Positions 34,601-48,300 of a DNA stretch of 64,000 nt are shown here, in pieces (position 1 is the first letter of the stretch; every line of letters starts with the position of its first letter). The translations under genes were made by a program, and so were the position numbers. The notes under the pieces are model-generated. The model was not told where the DNA came from, ran no database searches, and saw only the letters and a program-made list of their open reading frames with translations. The stretch comes from Undaria pinnatifida (Eukaryota; Sar; Phaeophyceae; Laminariales; Alariaceae): contig JABAKD010000019.1 of NCBI GenBank assembly GCA_012845835.1, forward strand, positions 5,937,494-6,001,493, given 5' to 3'.

Positions 34601-37600
34601 GAGATGGAAGGGGAGGGGATGGTCTCCTCCTCTTTGATCGGAGGGACGGTCGCCGGGGTGGCGGATGTGGGCGGGGAGGTGGACGTGGAATCCTTCTCCC
34701 CACTACCGCCTTCGCCGTTTGGAACTTCCGTATTGGTTTGATTTTTCTTGGGAAGGAGCTCCGACTCGCGCGCTCGGAACCATTCGGCCACCTGGTGAGT
34801 CGTTGTTGTGTTGTGGTTGTTGTTATTACTAGTTTCCACTTGTTTTTTTGGGGGGAAATCGGGTATGGATTTGCGTTGTTGTGTGATGCCATGCCGTCTA
34901 TTTGTCAAACCTATCAAGCTACACCAATGGAACACGCGCCACCCATCAATCAGACCAGTCAAGTTGCAGAAGATCAAGCCAACTTCAGCCGATCAAAATT
35001 ACACCCATAAAAAATCACAACAATGAACACCAAACCGGGTGAAAATGGTCAGGAGCTCCGTCACGTGGTGCAGTCGAGCTTTAGCCAATCAAATCAAAAC
35101 GAATAAAATCAAACCAATAAGCTCAAGTCAATCAAAATCAAACTACGCAATCGAAGACAAAACCTAACAATAAAAAATCGAACCAACGAAGCCAAGCCGA
35201 TGGAACCACATCACCCACCTTGTGCCGGGTGAACATGGTCAGGAGCTCCGGCCTTAACACCGCCATGTGCTCGAAGCTCGTGTCCGCCTCCGCCCCCTTT
35301 TCCCACGCTCCCGCCGAGGCCGGCGTTGATCCCTCTTGAGACTGAAAATAGAGGGTTCGTACACACGCGCGAGGAATTTTTCAGTCGAGGACATCGTAGA
35401 TTGTAAACATTGCCGTCGCCTTGCCCTCTTGAAATTGTTATGCATACCAAGGCGTTTGTACACATGCGCGAGGCATTTTTCAGTCGACGATATCGTAGAT
35501 TGTGATCTAAGCGGTCGCCTTGCCCGTCCTCTTGAGACTGTTAAACTGGTAACAAGGGGTTTGTTCACACGAGGGCGGCATTTTTCGGCCGAGGGTAATG
35601 TAAATAGTCATCGAAGCCACCGCCTTACCGTCTTCAGACTGCCCTTACGAGAGGGTTTTATACAAATATGTCGAAAACGTGTCAGCTGCGAGCTTGCTCT
35701 CTTGAGACTGCCAATGGCGGTCTTTATAAAGGTACAGTAGATGGCCCTCTTTAAGGGAGCATACGGAGGCAGGGTCCTTTATACACCGATGCCCCTCAAC
35801 AAATGCGGCCCCTCGTAAGGTTTATAGCAGTATTTGTTGCATTTTTCAAGCGGGGGACTGTGCGGTGGCCCTCTATAAGAGACTTTTGGCCCCTCGGTGG
35901 CGTATCAGGCTATCCTCGAGCCTGGTACGTATAATAGGTTAGTTTCGTGAGTTCGGGCCCCGTCGAGTGCATGCTCGAATAAATTTGTTGGGACTTCTAC
36001 TTGTGCACAAATTGACTTGCGGAAAGCGCGAGGGCGTGAGTTAGCAACACTCGATGAAAAATGCAGTGGGATTGCTGAACCCTATGCGCGATAAAAATTG
36101 AAGGCAAGAACCGGGGGGGAGAAGGAACGACACCTGTGACCACGGCTTGTCCAAAGCTGGCAAGTAGAAGTGTGAGAAAAAAAAAAGGAAAAAAAAATTG
36201 ATTGCTGCGCCCACTTCAAGAGAAAGAGCCCCCTTAAAGTGAGGGAAAAACAGTGCGGAGACGTTTGAGGTCCATTATATACCGCATTCCTTATCGCGGG
36301 GTCTCATAAAAGGAGCCACCTAGTGTACTTCAATGCGTCAGCTGTGAGTTCAACCGATTGAGTGGTACATGTTTTCGTCTTGCTTTACTGTGTTTACTGT
36401 ACGAAGAAAGGTTCTCGAATACATATGCGAATATGGACACAGGTTCGCATAAATGTGGACCATATCCGCGCAATTCGTTCGAATTTGACAAAACCCGCTG
36501 GAAAATATCACCACAAATCGCTCTTCGGGTAGCAGAATATATTAAGAATAGTCGGTTATTGGGTCAAAAGCCTATCGACGACTCACCGCCATCCAGGTGT
36601 CGTAAACCCCCGTTCCTTTTTCCCCTCGGACCCAGTTAGCATCGCGAGGGGTGAGCCTTGATACATCAAGAAGGTAGGACCTGACGTGTGATAATGATGA
36701 TAGACAGCAAAAAAAGCGTGGGGTGTGAAAAAAATGCAACGCGACGCCCAAAACACATGTATTACGGCAGAATGGGTTTGGGCCGAAATCGCCCTTGACA
36801 AAATCCAGAAGATTTGTTATCTTCCAAGAGTAAACACGCGCGACCGGAGTATTATTGCAGCCTGCAAAAATGAGTATCGAGTCTTAAATTACTCGAACTC
36901 AACGGCAGCTGAAGGTATTTAACACTTAAAAAAATGCACAACACAAAGATAGCAGTTTCGCGCAGCAGAACGTTTGTAGCCGTCGTGAACTTGTCCGCGT
37001 TGGTGTACGGCAGATGTCTCAGGCAACTCAAACGGGGTCCCTACCAGCAGTTTTCAGCGCTCTTCAAAATTAGAAACGCTAAACTCTCGTAATATAAGCA
37101 TGGGGTGTTAGACGGGGGGGGGGGGGGGGCAGTAACATGCAACAATGAGCGTCTCCCAAACAGCACCCACCACTATAAAAAAGAGCAATAAACCCATTCG
37201 CGACGTCAAGCGGGGGAAAAGTCGAACAAACGTAACGTTTCCCTGAAACAGCGACCGCTATACCACACTTTTGTCTTATTATTTTGACGTTTTGGTGGTT
37301 TGGTTTTAGTGCATAATATGTGTGTACGCACCTGCCATCGCTCCCGACGATGCCCTTCATCTCAACAGCTCCGGTAACCTTTACCGTCGCTGTCTCCCCT
37401 CCCCCCTCCCCCATAACGCCCACATCACCATCACCATCTGCCTCCGTCCCGCTCTTTTTAGCCTCCCCTTCACCCTCTACGTTTGCGGGGGTGGGGGTCG
37501 AGGTACGGGGGGTAGGGGATTTCTTGATGGGTACGGCGTCCACCTCGCGCTCGGCGATCATGAGACGTTGTCCGATGTTGCGAAGGAGATCGGAAACTTT

Positions 37601-39272
37601 GTCGTTCTTGCGGAGCGGCTGGCCGTGCTCCATCGCTCCGTACACCACCTTGTTCGTCTGGTCACCCTGTGAGTTCACACATTGGGGTTGGTTTCCGGGA
37701 AGAGGGGGGACGGTGAGAGGGAAATGAAAAAGCACATCGGGGGGCAAAGGATACCAACCAAAAACACTACAACTACCGTCAATGCCACCACCATCGCCAC
37801 CGCCACCACCACCACCACCATCACCCCCCCACCACCACCACCACCATCACCACCCTCCCCACCCCCTCTCGGGAGAAGGAGGACGTGGCTACACATATGT
37901 GCCCGTGTGGCACAACAATAGAGAATAGGACTCACCTAGTAGGAGGATGTGAAGTATACAAGGAGTAACGGGATGCGTTAGAGGGGGGGATGACGAAATT
38001 AGACGAACGTGACATGGAAGAGTTTTGTAGACTAGAGAATAGCGAGAAAACGATCGCTATCTCAAAAGATAGATGGTGGCCCCAGACGGCGAAACAGGAC
38101 AGGGCAGGATAAGCAAACAGTTTCTATGTAATATATGGAAGAAGCGTAACGAGCGCCCAAATGCTGGAGGTGTCTATTAGGAGTAGGAACGGTGCTCTGT
38201 CTCGAAAGGGATGCGTGGTCAATGTTCAAACGACCAAGGCAAGCAACAAATCAGTACGCCCCCCCTTAACATGCCCCCCCCCCCCCCACCACTACCACCA
38301 CCACGCCAAACTCACGTTAAGGATGCCCGGGACAAGAGACTGCGCGATGAGGCGCCTGCCGCAGAAATCAACCACGGTAGTTGCCAAGGTCTTGATGCTG
38401 AGCAAAGGGTGATATGCCTCCCCAAGGAGGTTGAGAGCCACCACGCTCGCCAGATCCTGGAAACGCCCGACAAAATCATAGCAAAACCATAGGTGAATAT
38501 CTGGTATCCGTTAGACTATGTGGGCAGATTATTTTGGCATATTTGGGCGTCTTTAACCTGCACATGTTATCTTATACAAAGACAAGTACTCCGTCCCTAA
38601 AAGCGTACGCCTCCCCAAGGAGGTCGAGAGCCACCACGCTCACCAGGTTCTGAAAACGCACAAAACAACCACCGCCCACAAAAACAAAAAAAGAAAGCGG
38701 AGATTTTCGATTGAACGGCGCGGATCTCCGGCTTCACTACGAGTATTGCACAGCCGCAAGAAAAACGAACATATTCACATAAACACACTACAATCATGGA
38801 TTGCAGAATGGACGTCTCTCGTTCTCCACCCCGTTTCGCTGAAAACACATGCACATGGTTTTCCAGCGCACCTGGGAGGCCGACTTTCGAGCGGCCGCCT
38901 CTCCGGAGATCGCCTTGTAGGCGTCGGGGCTGTCGGCGGCGAAGCTGAAGAAGATGTTGTTGAAGACGAAAACATGGCTGTGCTCAGCCTCCGTGGGGTT
39001 AGCAGGGGGGATGTGACCCTACCGAATAGCAGTAACAGAAGTCGTGGCAGCAGCGTACGTGCGGTTAATAGATGTTAGATGCCGCACAGTAGTACATTGT
39101 AGGAGCGGTATTAATGGTAAGATTAGTATATGCTAGAAAACAACACCACCAGCACCAGCACCACCAGCACCAGCACCAACACCAGCACCAACACCAGCAC
39201 GAGCACGAGCACGAGCACCACACGAGCAACAAGAGCAAGAACAGCAAGAACAAAAACAGTAACAGCAACAGC

Positions 39273-39310
<38 letters not shown>

Positions 39311-42300
39311 AACCGAGAATAGCAAGATAATATTGAACAGGACAATGCAAATGTGGGCATGTTCGGCCTCCACAACAGGGTTCCCAAGGGGAATGTCACC
39401 CTGCCGCACACCAGTACCAGCACTGATAGCTGCAGTAGTTAGATTATGAACACTGTATTGGGGGCAGGAGTGGGAGTGGTGGAGGTAGCATAAGTAGTTG
39501 CTGTGGCAGTAGTAGGAGTAGCAAAAGAAGTAACAGTCGCAGTAGGCAGTAGCAGTAAGCAGTAGCAGTAGGCAGTAGCAGTAGGCAGTAGGAGTAGGCA
39601 GTAGCAGTAGGCAGTAGCAGTAGGAGTACTACGGTAGTGGTGGCAGTAGTAGTGGTAGCAATAGCAGCGGGGGTGGTAGTAGTGGTAGTAGTAGTTGTAG
39701 TAGTAGTTGTAGTAGTAGAAGCAGCAGCAAAAGCAGTAGAAGGAGTAGCGGTACTTGTTGAGGCAGTAATGGCATTAGCAGTAGGAGCAGTAGTACTATA
39801 GTAGGAATAACAGTATGGTAGGAACAGTGCTAGAGCAGCAGCAGCAGCAGCAGTATCTCTCACATCGCTGATGGCCAGAGCCCCCGCGGTGGCTGCCTCC
39901 TGGAAGTCGCTGAGCAGCTTGTGCAGTGCCCTCGACCTCGTCATGCTCTGAGCGGAATAAGACGAAGCAGCATCAGTCAAAAAAAGGCATCAAGACGAAG
40001 CAAGACAAGACACAACGTCAGCATCAGTTATAAAAGGCAAGACACTACATCAGCAGCAGCATCAGCATCAGTTAGAAAAGGCAACAAGATGAAAGAAGAC
40101 AATACCTCATCATCATCAGTTAGAAAAGGCAACGAGACGAAAAAGACAATACCTCATCACCATCGTTATCGTTATCGTCATCGTTATCATCATCATCATC
40201 ATCATCATCACCACCACTATTATCACAATTAGTTAACCCCTTCGTAACTTTCATACCTCAGACAGATCATGATCTAGATAATCTGTATCGTCTATATATC
40301 TCATCTACAGTAGATCCTGCATCTGCAGCCAGGAGATGTTGCGCAGATGATCGGCATACACAGAGTGCAGACCCAACCTTGAATAATGCGCTAGATCATG
40401 CAGGCCGTACGGCTCCCACCCGGTAACATGAGCTAAACAGCACAGATATTTCCTGAAAGATCTACATCAAGTGGGCATCGATCATCGAGCTCGCCTAATG
40501 ATCTGGTCGCGCGGATCTTTGGGGCAGTGGGCTGTTCGCGTTTGCGAGCGGTAAGCCTCTCCTGGTGGGGTCGAGGTACGGGCGTAGACCCAACCCCACG
40601 ACGAAACCCCAATCCTAACCCCAACCCGGACCAAAACCGCCTAGAAACGGGCGAGAAACGCGGCTGCGCCGCCTTTCGATACTTTTTATTATTCCGATCT
40701 GCGGACCAACCACATAGCCCTCGGCCAATAAGAAAGCGTAAAAACTACCCTCCAACTATCCGGGTGGACACATTGTTGGCTCTGCTGCGATGATCTGTCT
40801 CATCTGTCCGACGTGTTTCAAGTGCAAAACGAAAAAGTGTCGAAATAAAATGGACTATGTACAGCGGTGTCTTGCCACGCAGAGCAGCCCGGGTTGCTGG
40901 GGCAAAGGGACGGGCCCGGAGTCCAACGCAATGAGATAAAAGTACACGCAGGAGCATGGGTGATATAGTTGGGGGGGGGGGGGGGCAACAGTGCCGGTTG
41001 AATAGTGCCACTGTCCTCTATAGTGCGATGAAATCCTTTGGCACTAGCGGAACTCTATATTAATAGTAACCCTATTCACAATAGTGCCGGTGCCCTGAAT
41101 AGTGCCGGTATATTGGGCTGGCACATACCGACACCAGTAGGAGCCCCCCACTGCATATGTATACAACCTACTCTCCCCCAACAGCCCGGGCTTGCTTCGC
41201 GTGACGGATGCCATAATCGACAACATTCCCCCGTCTTTTCAATCCCGTTCCTTTTTTGTACTGCGAATGTTTTCCAAACGCTTCATTCCGTAACGGCAAC
41301 TATTTGACATGAAATGTAGGATCTAGATTACCTAGACCGTGCTTTGTCTCCACAAGTGTCAATGATTTCGCGTACCATATCAACGGAAGCATCCGCAAGG
41401 GAAAATGTCAGGTACCTGGTATCAAAGGCAGGATTTAGATGATCTAGACCGTCCTTTGCCTAAAAAGGCGTCAATATTTTCATGCATCAATCACACCTGG
41501 TACGAAATGTAGTACTTAAATGATCTAGACCTTCCTTTGCCTCAAAAGTGTCAAAAGTTTTCATGTAACAATAAAAAATTACAGCGCACCAGCTGGGGGC
41601 TGACGTTGGGGACGTCGATCAAACATAGGACTTCGATTACCTACATCGTGGTCTGTCCCCAGGTCCCACCGGGGTCAAGTATTTTCATGCAACAATCGAA
41701 ACTTTACTCACCAGGTCGGGGCTGTCGTTGGGGAGCTCGAGCAGGCACTGGTACTCGTCGTTCCACTCCCTCGGCACGCCGCGGTCTTCTATACCAAACC
41801 CATTAGACAGGTCTTCCTGGGCCCTGCTGGGGTCGGCCTTGTGAATGGCCCACTTCGGGTCTTCAGGAGAAAAAACATCCGAAAAAAACGGAACAAAACA
41901 AAACAAACAGAAGCAGCGGCGGCGGCGGCAGCGGTGAGAGACGAAACCCGGCAACCACACCGAGAAAGCGAAAAAATTTGCAACTCCCCTCCCCCTCACT
42001 CTCTACACCTGTCTCTATTCCTGTGCACACCCCTCATCCGGCCGAGGCATGTTCCATGGGGGTTTGACCATCACCCCCCCCCCGTTCCCTCTCAGTATAT
42101 CTTTCTCTCTCTCTCCACCCCCCCCCCCCTCTGTTTCTTTCTCTCTCCCCCCCTGCACCTCTCTCTCACCCCCCCCCCCCTGTAAAGCATTATACGTATA
42201 TTGGGGTTGGCGTTGGTTGGCAACGACGCTGTAATACATGCCAATCGCTGCGTGAGTTAGACAACCGGGGTACGTTTTATTTCTTTATTTTTTTGGCGGT

Positions 42301-45300
42301 CACCATAATGGTTGACGAGTTACATCATATTGTGCGGGGTGGAGAACCTTAACTCCACACAAGGAGAATGATCGCATCACGTAGTGTCAATATGGCAAGG
42401 CACCCACGAGGCAGTTACATAGTAATTGCTGTCTCTAGAGTGGCCACACCAGAAAACAAAGTAACTCAGTGCTCATTGGCGCTGTCATCCATAAGCACGA
42501 AAGTAGGCACAAGGTGCCGAAGTCCGTCTTACGAGCGGTTCTTGGAACGATGCAGTTCACCCTTCATGCGGCTCGCCGAACACCTCACGGCGCTTCGCGC
42601 TTGGTGCAAGCAATGTCTGCCTGGTTCGTGAAAACCCGACGTGCTCCGTCCCGGCATATTAGGGATGCGAGGGTCTATGGTCAAACGACAACGGCCATGT
42701 ACAAACTGATCACCCCCCCCCCCCCCCCCCCCCCCCCCCTCTCCTCTCAATACCCTCTTCCCCCCCCCCTTTCCTATATTCCAATTAACACCCCCATCTG
42801 GCTATAAATATGTGCCCGTGTGGCACAATGATAGAGAGTATGGCTCACATAGTAGAAGAATGTGAAATATACAGGTAGAACGAGATGCGTTAGAGGAGGA
42901 GATTACGAAATTAGACGTGTGTGACATGGAAGAGTTTTGTAGACTAGAGAGTAGCGAGGAAACGATCGCTATCCTAGGAGATGGATGGTGGCCGCAAACG
43001 GCGAAACAGGACGGGGATAGGATAAGCAAACAGTTTCTATGTAATACATGGAAGAAGCGTACTGAGCGCCCAAACGTTGGAGGTGTCTCTAATAGAGGAG
43101 TATGAACGGTGCTCCGTCTCGAAAGGGATGCGTGGTCAAGGGCTAAATGACTCAGGCAAGCAACAGATGAGTACGCCCCCCGTCCACCTGGCAGAGGCAT
43201 GCTCCATTGGGGCTTGACCACCACCGCGTCCCCCCTCCCCTCTCTCCATCTTTTTCTCTCTCTTTTCTCTCCACCCCCCCCTTCCTCTCTTTCTCCCCTC
43301 ACCTCTCTCACTACCCCCTCCTCCCCCCTCTCCGTCTACTCCAATTAACACCCCTCACCTGGCAGAGGCATGTTCCATTGGGGTTTCACCATCACCGCGT
43401 CCCCTCTCCCCTCCCGCATCGCCCTCGCTAGAGCATGCACCGGATCGTCCGACTGTATTCGTTTCCACGCCTGAACCACAGCATTGTTCCATGCCTTCGA
43501 CGAAAAAAAGCAAAGGTCAAGCTCATTAGACTATAATATACCTGACCCTGGTAGAAGCTCTTGAAGCTATTAATACGTCTAAGGGGAGTCGCCCACCTAC
43601 TGAATATCCTTAATGAGGACACACCCAATAATACGAGCGATCGGAGCACCACACACAGCTTGCAGAGAATATGAGCTTTAACGAAATCTTCGATCTCACA
43701 GCTGTACTCGTAGTGTTTTTTTTCAATCATTATAATATACCAGGCAACCCTTTTCGGACTTGAGAGGGAAAACACCATGACCTCTCACGGGCCACGACTC
43801 CGACCCACAGGCTGGGTCGGGTCGAGTCGGATCGGGTCGGGAGATGTATGGATTCTTACGGGTCGGGTCGAGTCGGGTCGGGTCGGGTCGCGCCAGGAGG
43901 TTTCCAAATCTGACGGGTCGGGTCATACCACCCAGACCCGAACCGACCAACCTCGCCCCCCCAAAAAGAAATAAGTAATTGATGAATACATAATGGTATC
44001 ACATCATACAATAAATACTATTATCAACAACAGTTACATCTATACCTTGGCAAAGCTGGGGCTGCTGGCCAGAAGGGTGACGGCTAGCTCGTGCGAGTGG
44101 CAGGCGTTACTGGGGGCGGGGCTGGGGTCGAAGATCCCCTTGCGCGTCCCGTTGACGTAGAACCCACCCTGGGTACAGGTCACGTGGATGGTAGTCCCGT
44201 CCAGCGCAATCACCTGTTTGTTTGGTAGGTGGTTAGTTTTTGGTTCGCTGTTTGGTTGCTGTTTTTGTTGCCACAGTAAATCAAGTCCGCGGTCACAGGA
44301 CAGGCTCCAGTCACTCTAGAGTGGATGTATTGATGTGTGTTGTCGTAGAGTAGATATCAATAGATACCTGCTATGATAGCTGGTGTCAACTATATTAGAC
44401 ACGGTCAAAACTCAAAACCTCATCACAGTCAACCACACCTCGGACACATTACGACCTACCACTCTGTACGGAAATATAAGCAACCTTTGTACATTAATAT
44501 TGAAATATAATGGATCTTATATTTCTGAACAACTTGGTACTGTAAATCATCAGCAGTAGACCACATAGATCCTATAGGTGCCCTTATTATATGTTGTGTG
44601 GTATCTGTACATATCGAGGACAGATCCAACCCCGGAAGCATGTGCTAGACCATGCAGATCATGCGGCTGCCATCCGGCAACATCAGCTATATTATACATA
44701 TTTTCCTGAAATAACTAGATCATCAAGTGGAGACAGATTATCTGTCCAACGTGTGAAATCAACCAATCAACCACCCAAATGAAACGCATATTGTGCCCCC
44801 GTCTCCCTCCCCCCCAACCCCCTCACCGCCACCATCCCACAAATCCCTCACCTCCAGATAGATAAGGTCTCCAACCATCCTCCTCTGTGGGGGGGGGGGG
44901 TTCCACGCAGAAACAGACACGCCTCGCAGGCATGTCACCGGTTCATCCTTATCCTTGTCCTTGCCCCCACCCCCGACCTCCTTCGCCGGGGCCGCGACTT
45001 CATCCACCGCCAATCCCAGGCCCACCCCATAAAAGCACCCTAAGCCCTGCGCAGTCAGTCAGCCGACGAAAAAAACACATAAATAGAGACGGCGGGGGGA
45101 GGGGGAGGAGGGCGAGTTAGTGTCACGAGTATCCGGGGAGAGGTTTTATCGTTCAACACATTCAGAGGGAGAGGCATAACCTACCCCTTCTCTCACTCCT
45201 TACCATCTAGTCCCTTCAAACACAACTTTCCACGTACTTTTGGGGGAGAAAGCATATCATTATTCCGCCCCTCCCTCCCGCAATATACGGAAGAAACTTA

Positions 45301-48300
45301 GTGAGCGCCCAAATGTTGGGGGCGTTTGTGCTAGGTGCTCCGTCTCGAAAAGGATGCGTGGTCAATGGTCAATCGGCATAAGGCAAACAAAAAGTGAGTA
45401 AGCCCCCCCCCCTCCTCCCTCTTCTTACCGTTTAGCCCTTTCAAAGCCAACTTTCTACGTACGTTAGGTGGAGAAAACATAATATTACTCCCGCCCTCCC
45501 TCCCCCTTCCCCCCCCCCCCCCCCTGTTATAGCACCTATTCCCTTCAGCGGTAAAGCTAGAGATGCACCTCTGGGGGCCAACAAAAAAAAAAAATAACCC
45601 CCCACCCTCCTAACCTCTTGCACCCACCTCGGTCCCCCCAACCGGAACGCGGCTATCCTTAAGCCTCCCGCGGATGTCGAGGGCCCGCTGCACGCGCTGC
45701 ACCATGGCATCGGTCGCCGGGTCACCGCTCGTCTCCTGTCCCGGCTCCCCCGAAGGCTCCCCCGTTGCTGCTGGTGCAGCTGTGATAGAAGTAGCGGTAG
45801 GCGACCCTCCTCCGCCTGCGGTGGACGCTGCTGCTGCTGCTGCTGCTGCTGCGGCGGCGGCGGCTTCTTTCGCTGAAGTGCAAAAAAAAGGTGTTTCGGA
45901 TTTGAGGTTGGGGGAGAGGGAGGGCAATGTAAATGTTGCATCACGGGTGGGAGGGGGAGAGGGGCGGCGGTTAACGTTATTGCTCGATGAAGAGTTAGTT
46001 ACGGTTAGCGTTAGACAAATCCCCGACTTCCGAAATACGGAACAGCCCCTGAAACCAGCGTGCCAGGTATCATTTACCTCTCAAAAGCAACCACACACGT
46101 ACATCAACTCAAACGATAGCATGCAATGATTAAAATACTCACTGGAAGGCGTTTACCCCCCCCCTCCCCGCTCTTCCTATCGAATTATGCCCAAAAATCT
46201 GGGGGGAACTCCCACCATTCTTTGATTTACCCTCCCCTACCCGAAAGGGATGCGCGGTCAATGACCAAACGACTAAACAAATCAACATATTACCCGCCCC
46301 ATTCCCCTCTACTACATGATGTAACATCTAGCAACTCCCACCTTTCTTTGATTTACCCCCGGTGCCTCCCTTTCCTTTCCCCTTTTTCCCGCCTCCTGCT
46401 GCTTTCGCCGCCGGTCCCATGCCCTCAGCGCACGGGGGAGGGTACCTCAGGAGTTCCCTATTAAGAAGGGGGTAAAAGGGTAGGGGTGGGGTTAGGGATG
46501 GGGGTGGGGTTGGGGTTAAGGTTGGGGGTGGATGTGGGTTTGGGGGTGAGAGTGGGGTAGGGATGGGGGTGGGGCGAGGATTGGGGTCGGAGTCGAGGTG
46601 GGAGTGGTTGGAGTGAGGGTTGGGTTGGGGTTGGGGTTGGGGTTGGGGTTGGGGGTGGTGTTGGGTGGTGTAGGGCGGGTTGGCGGTAGGGCTGGGGATG
46701 GGTTTGGGGGTACGGTCGGGGATGGGGTTGGGGGTGGGGATAGGGATGGGATTGGGGTTGTTGGGGGTGGGGGTGGGAGGAGGAGGGAGGCAGGAGCGAC
46801 GCGGGGGACTGTTCTGATGACAGCGGCTGGGGGATTGCGGGCGGTGATTGCCCCCACCGCCTGACCCGATTTCGAGACAAAATGCACATACCTCGATCGA
46901 GGTACGTCGGAATGTCATCTCATTCTTGCTTGGCAATATGAATATTTTTGTAATACTTGGGCTATCGGGTTGCGCTTTCAGCTTACTCAAAAACAAGTTT
47001 GGGTGAGGTATAGAGCTCCGACACATGCTTTCGTAAAGGCGCACCATTTTTGTCCTAATACTACTTTCCTCACACGAGGAGCTCTATACCTTCCTCAACC
47101 GAAAACGCGCTTTGAGCAGACCGAAAGCATAACCCGACGGCCTGACTCACACCCTGGGCATGAACAGAATTCCTACTGAAGCACAAGAATGACATTCCAA
47201 CGATTTCTGGTTTAAAAAAACCCTTTTTCGATAGTTCAGAAAGCGTTTTTGCCAAAAAGTGCTGCCCCTATCCCCTATCATAGCATGCGTCCTCCTCCAA
47301 GTGGTTACGTGCCTCAGAAAAAAAGTTGGAGCACGTTTACCATACTATTAGTAGCATGTGTCTTTGGATGAGACGCATAGAGAGCTCCTCAAGCGCGCGG
47401 AGCCTTAAAAAAACCACGGCGTACCCTACCGCAGCATGCCTCCGCCGCACCGCGGTGGAAAACTGCGTGTCTGCATGGCGACAAAAGGCACCCCTCACCT
47501 GAACTTGGCGACGTGCTGCCTGGCCGTGTGGGTCGTGTAGGAGTCCAGCTCCATGCGTACCTGAACCGCGCCGAGCAAGAAAGGTGCAGCAACCGAGGCG
47601 ACAGGAAGACAGGGGGGGGCAGGGCGCGCGGGGGGGGGGGGTTGGGCAAAGGGGGCGTTGGTTGGGGGGGGGAGGGAGTTAGTTTGGTTGGGGGTGGGCG
47701 TGTTGGAATTTGGGGTTTGGGGGGGGGAGGGGGTACTCATTTGTTGATTCCCTTAGTCGTTTGAACATTGACCACGCATCCCTTGCGAGACGGAGCACCG
47801 CTTCTACTCCTAATAGAGACACCTCCAGATGATTTGGGCGCTCGTTACGCTTCTTCCATATACTACATAGAAAATGTTTGCTTATCCTATTCCCGTCCCG
47901 TTTCGCCGTCTGCGGCCACCATCTATTCTCCTAGGATAGCGATCGTTTCCTCGCTACTCTCTAGTCCACCAACTCTTCCATGTCACATACGTCTGATTTC
48001 CTCATCTCCTCTAACGCATCCCGTTTCTCCTTGTATATTTGACATTCTCCTACTATGTGAGTCCTACTCTCTATTATTGTGCCACACGGGCAAATATTTG
48101 TAGCCACGCCCTCTTCCTCCCGACAACTGGTATATATTTTCCTTATTTCTGGTAGGTCCAGGTCCCCTACACGTTGGCGTTGAGGGGGGGGGGGGGGGAC
48201 TCAGTTCGTGCATGGCCGTAGTCATATGACCGTAGACCCTCGCATCCCTAATATGCTGGGACGGAGCATGTCGGGTTTTCACCGACCTGGCGAGTGTGTG

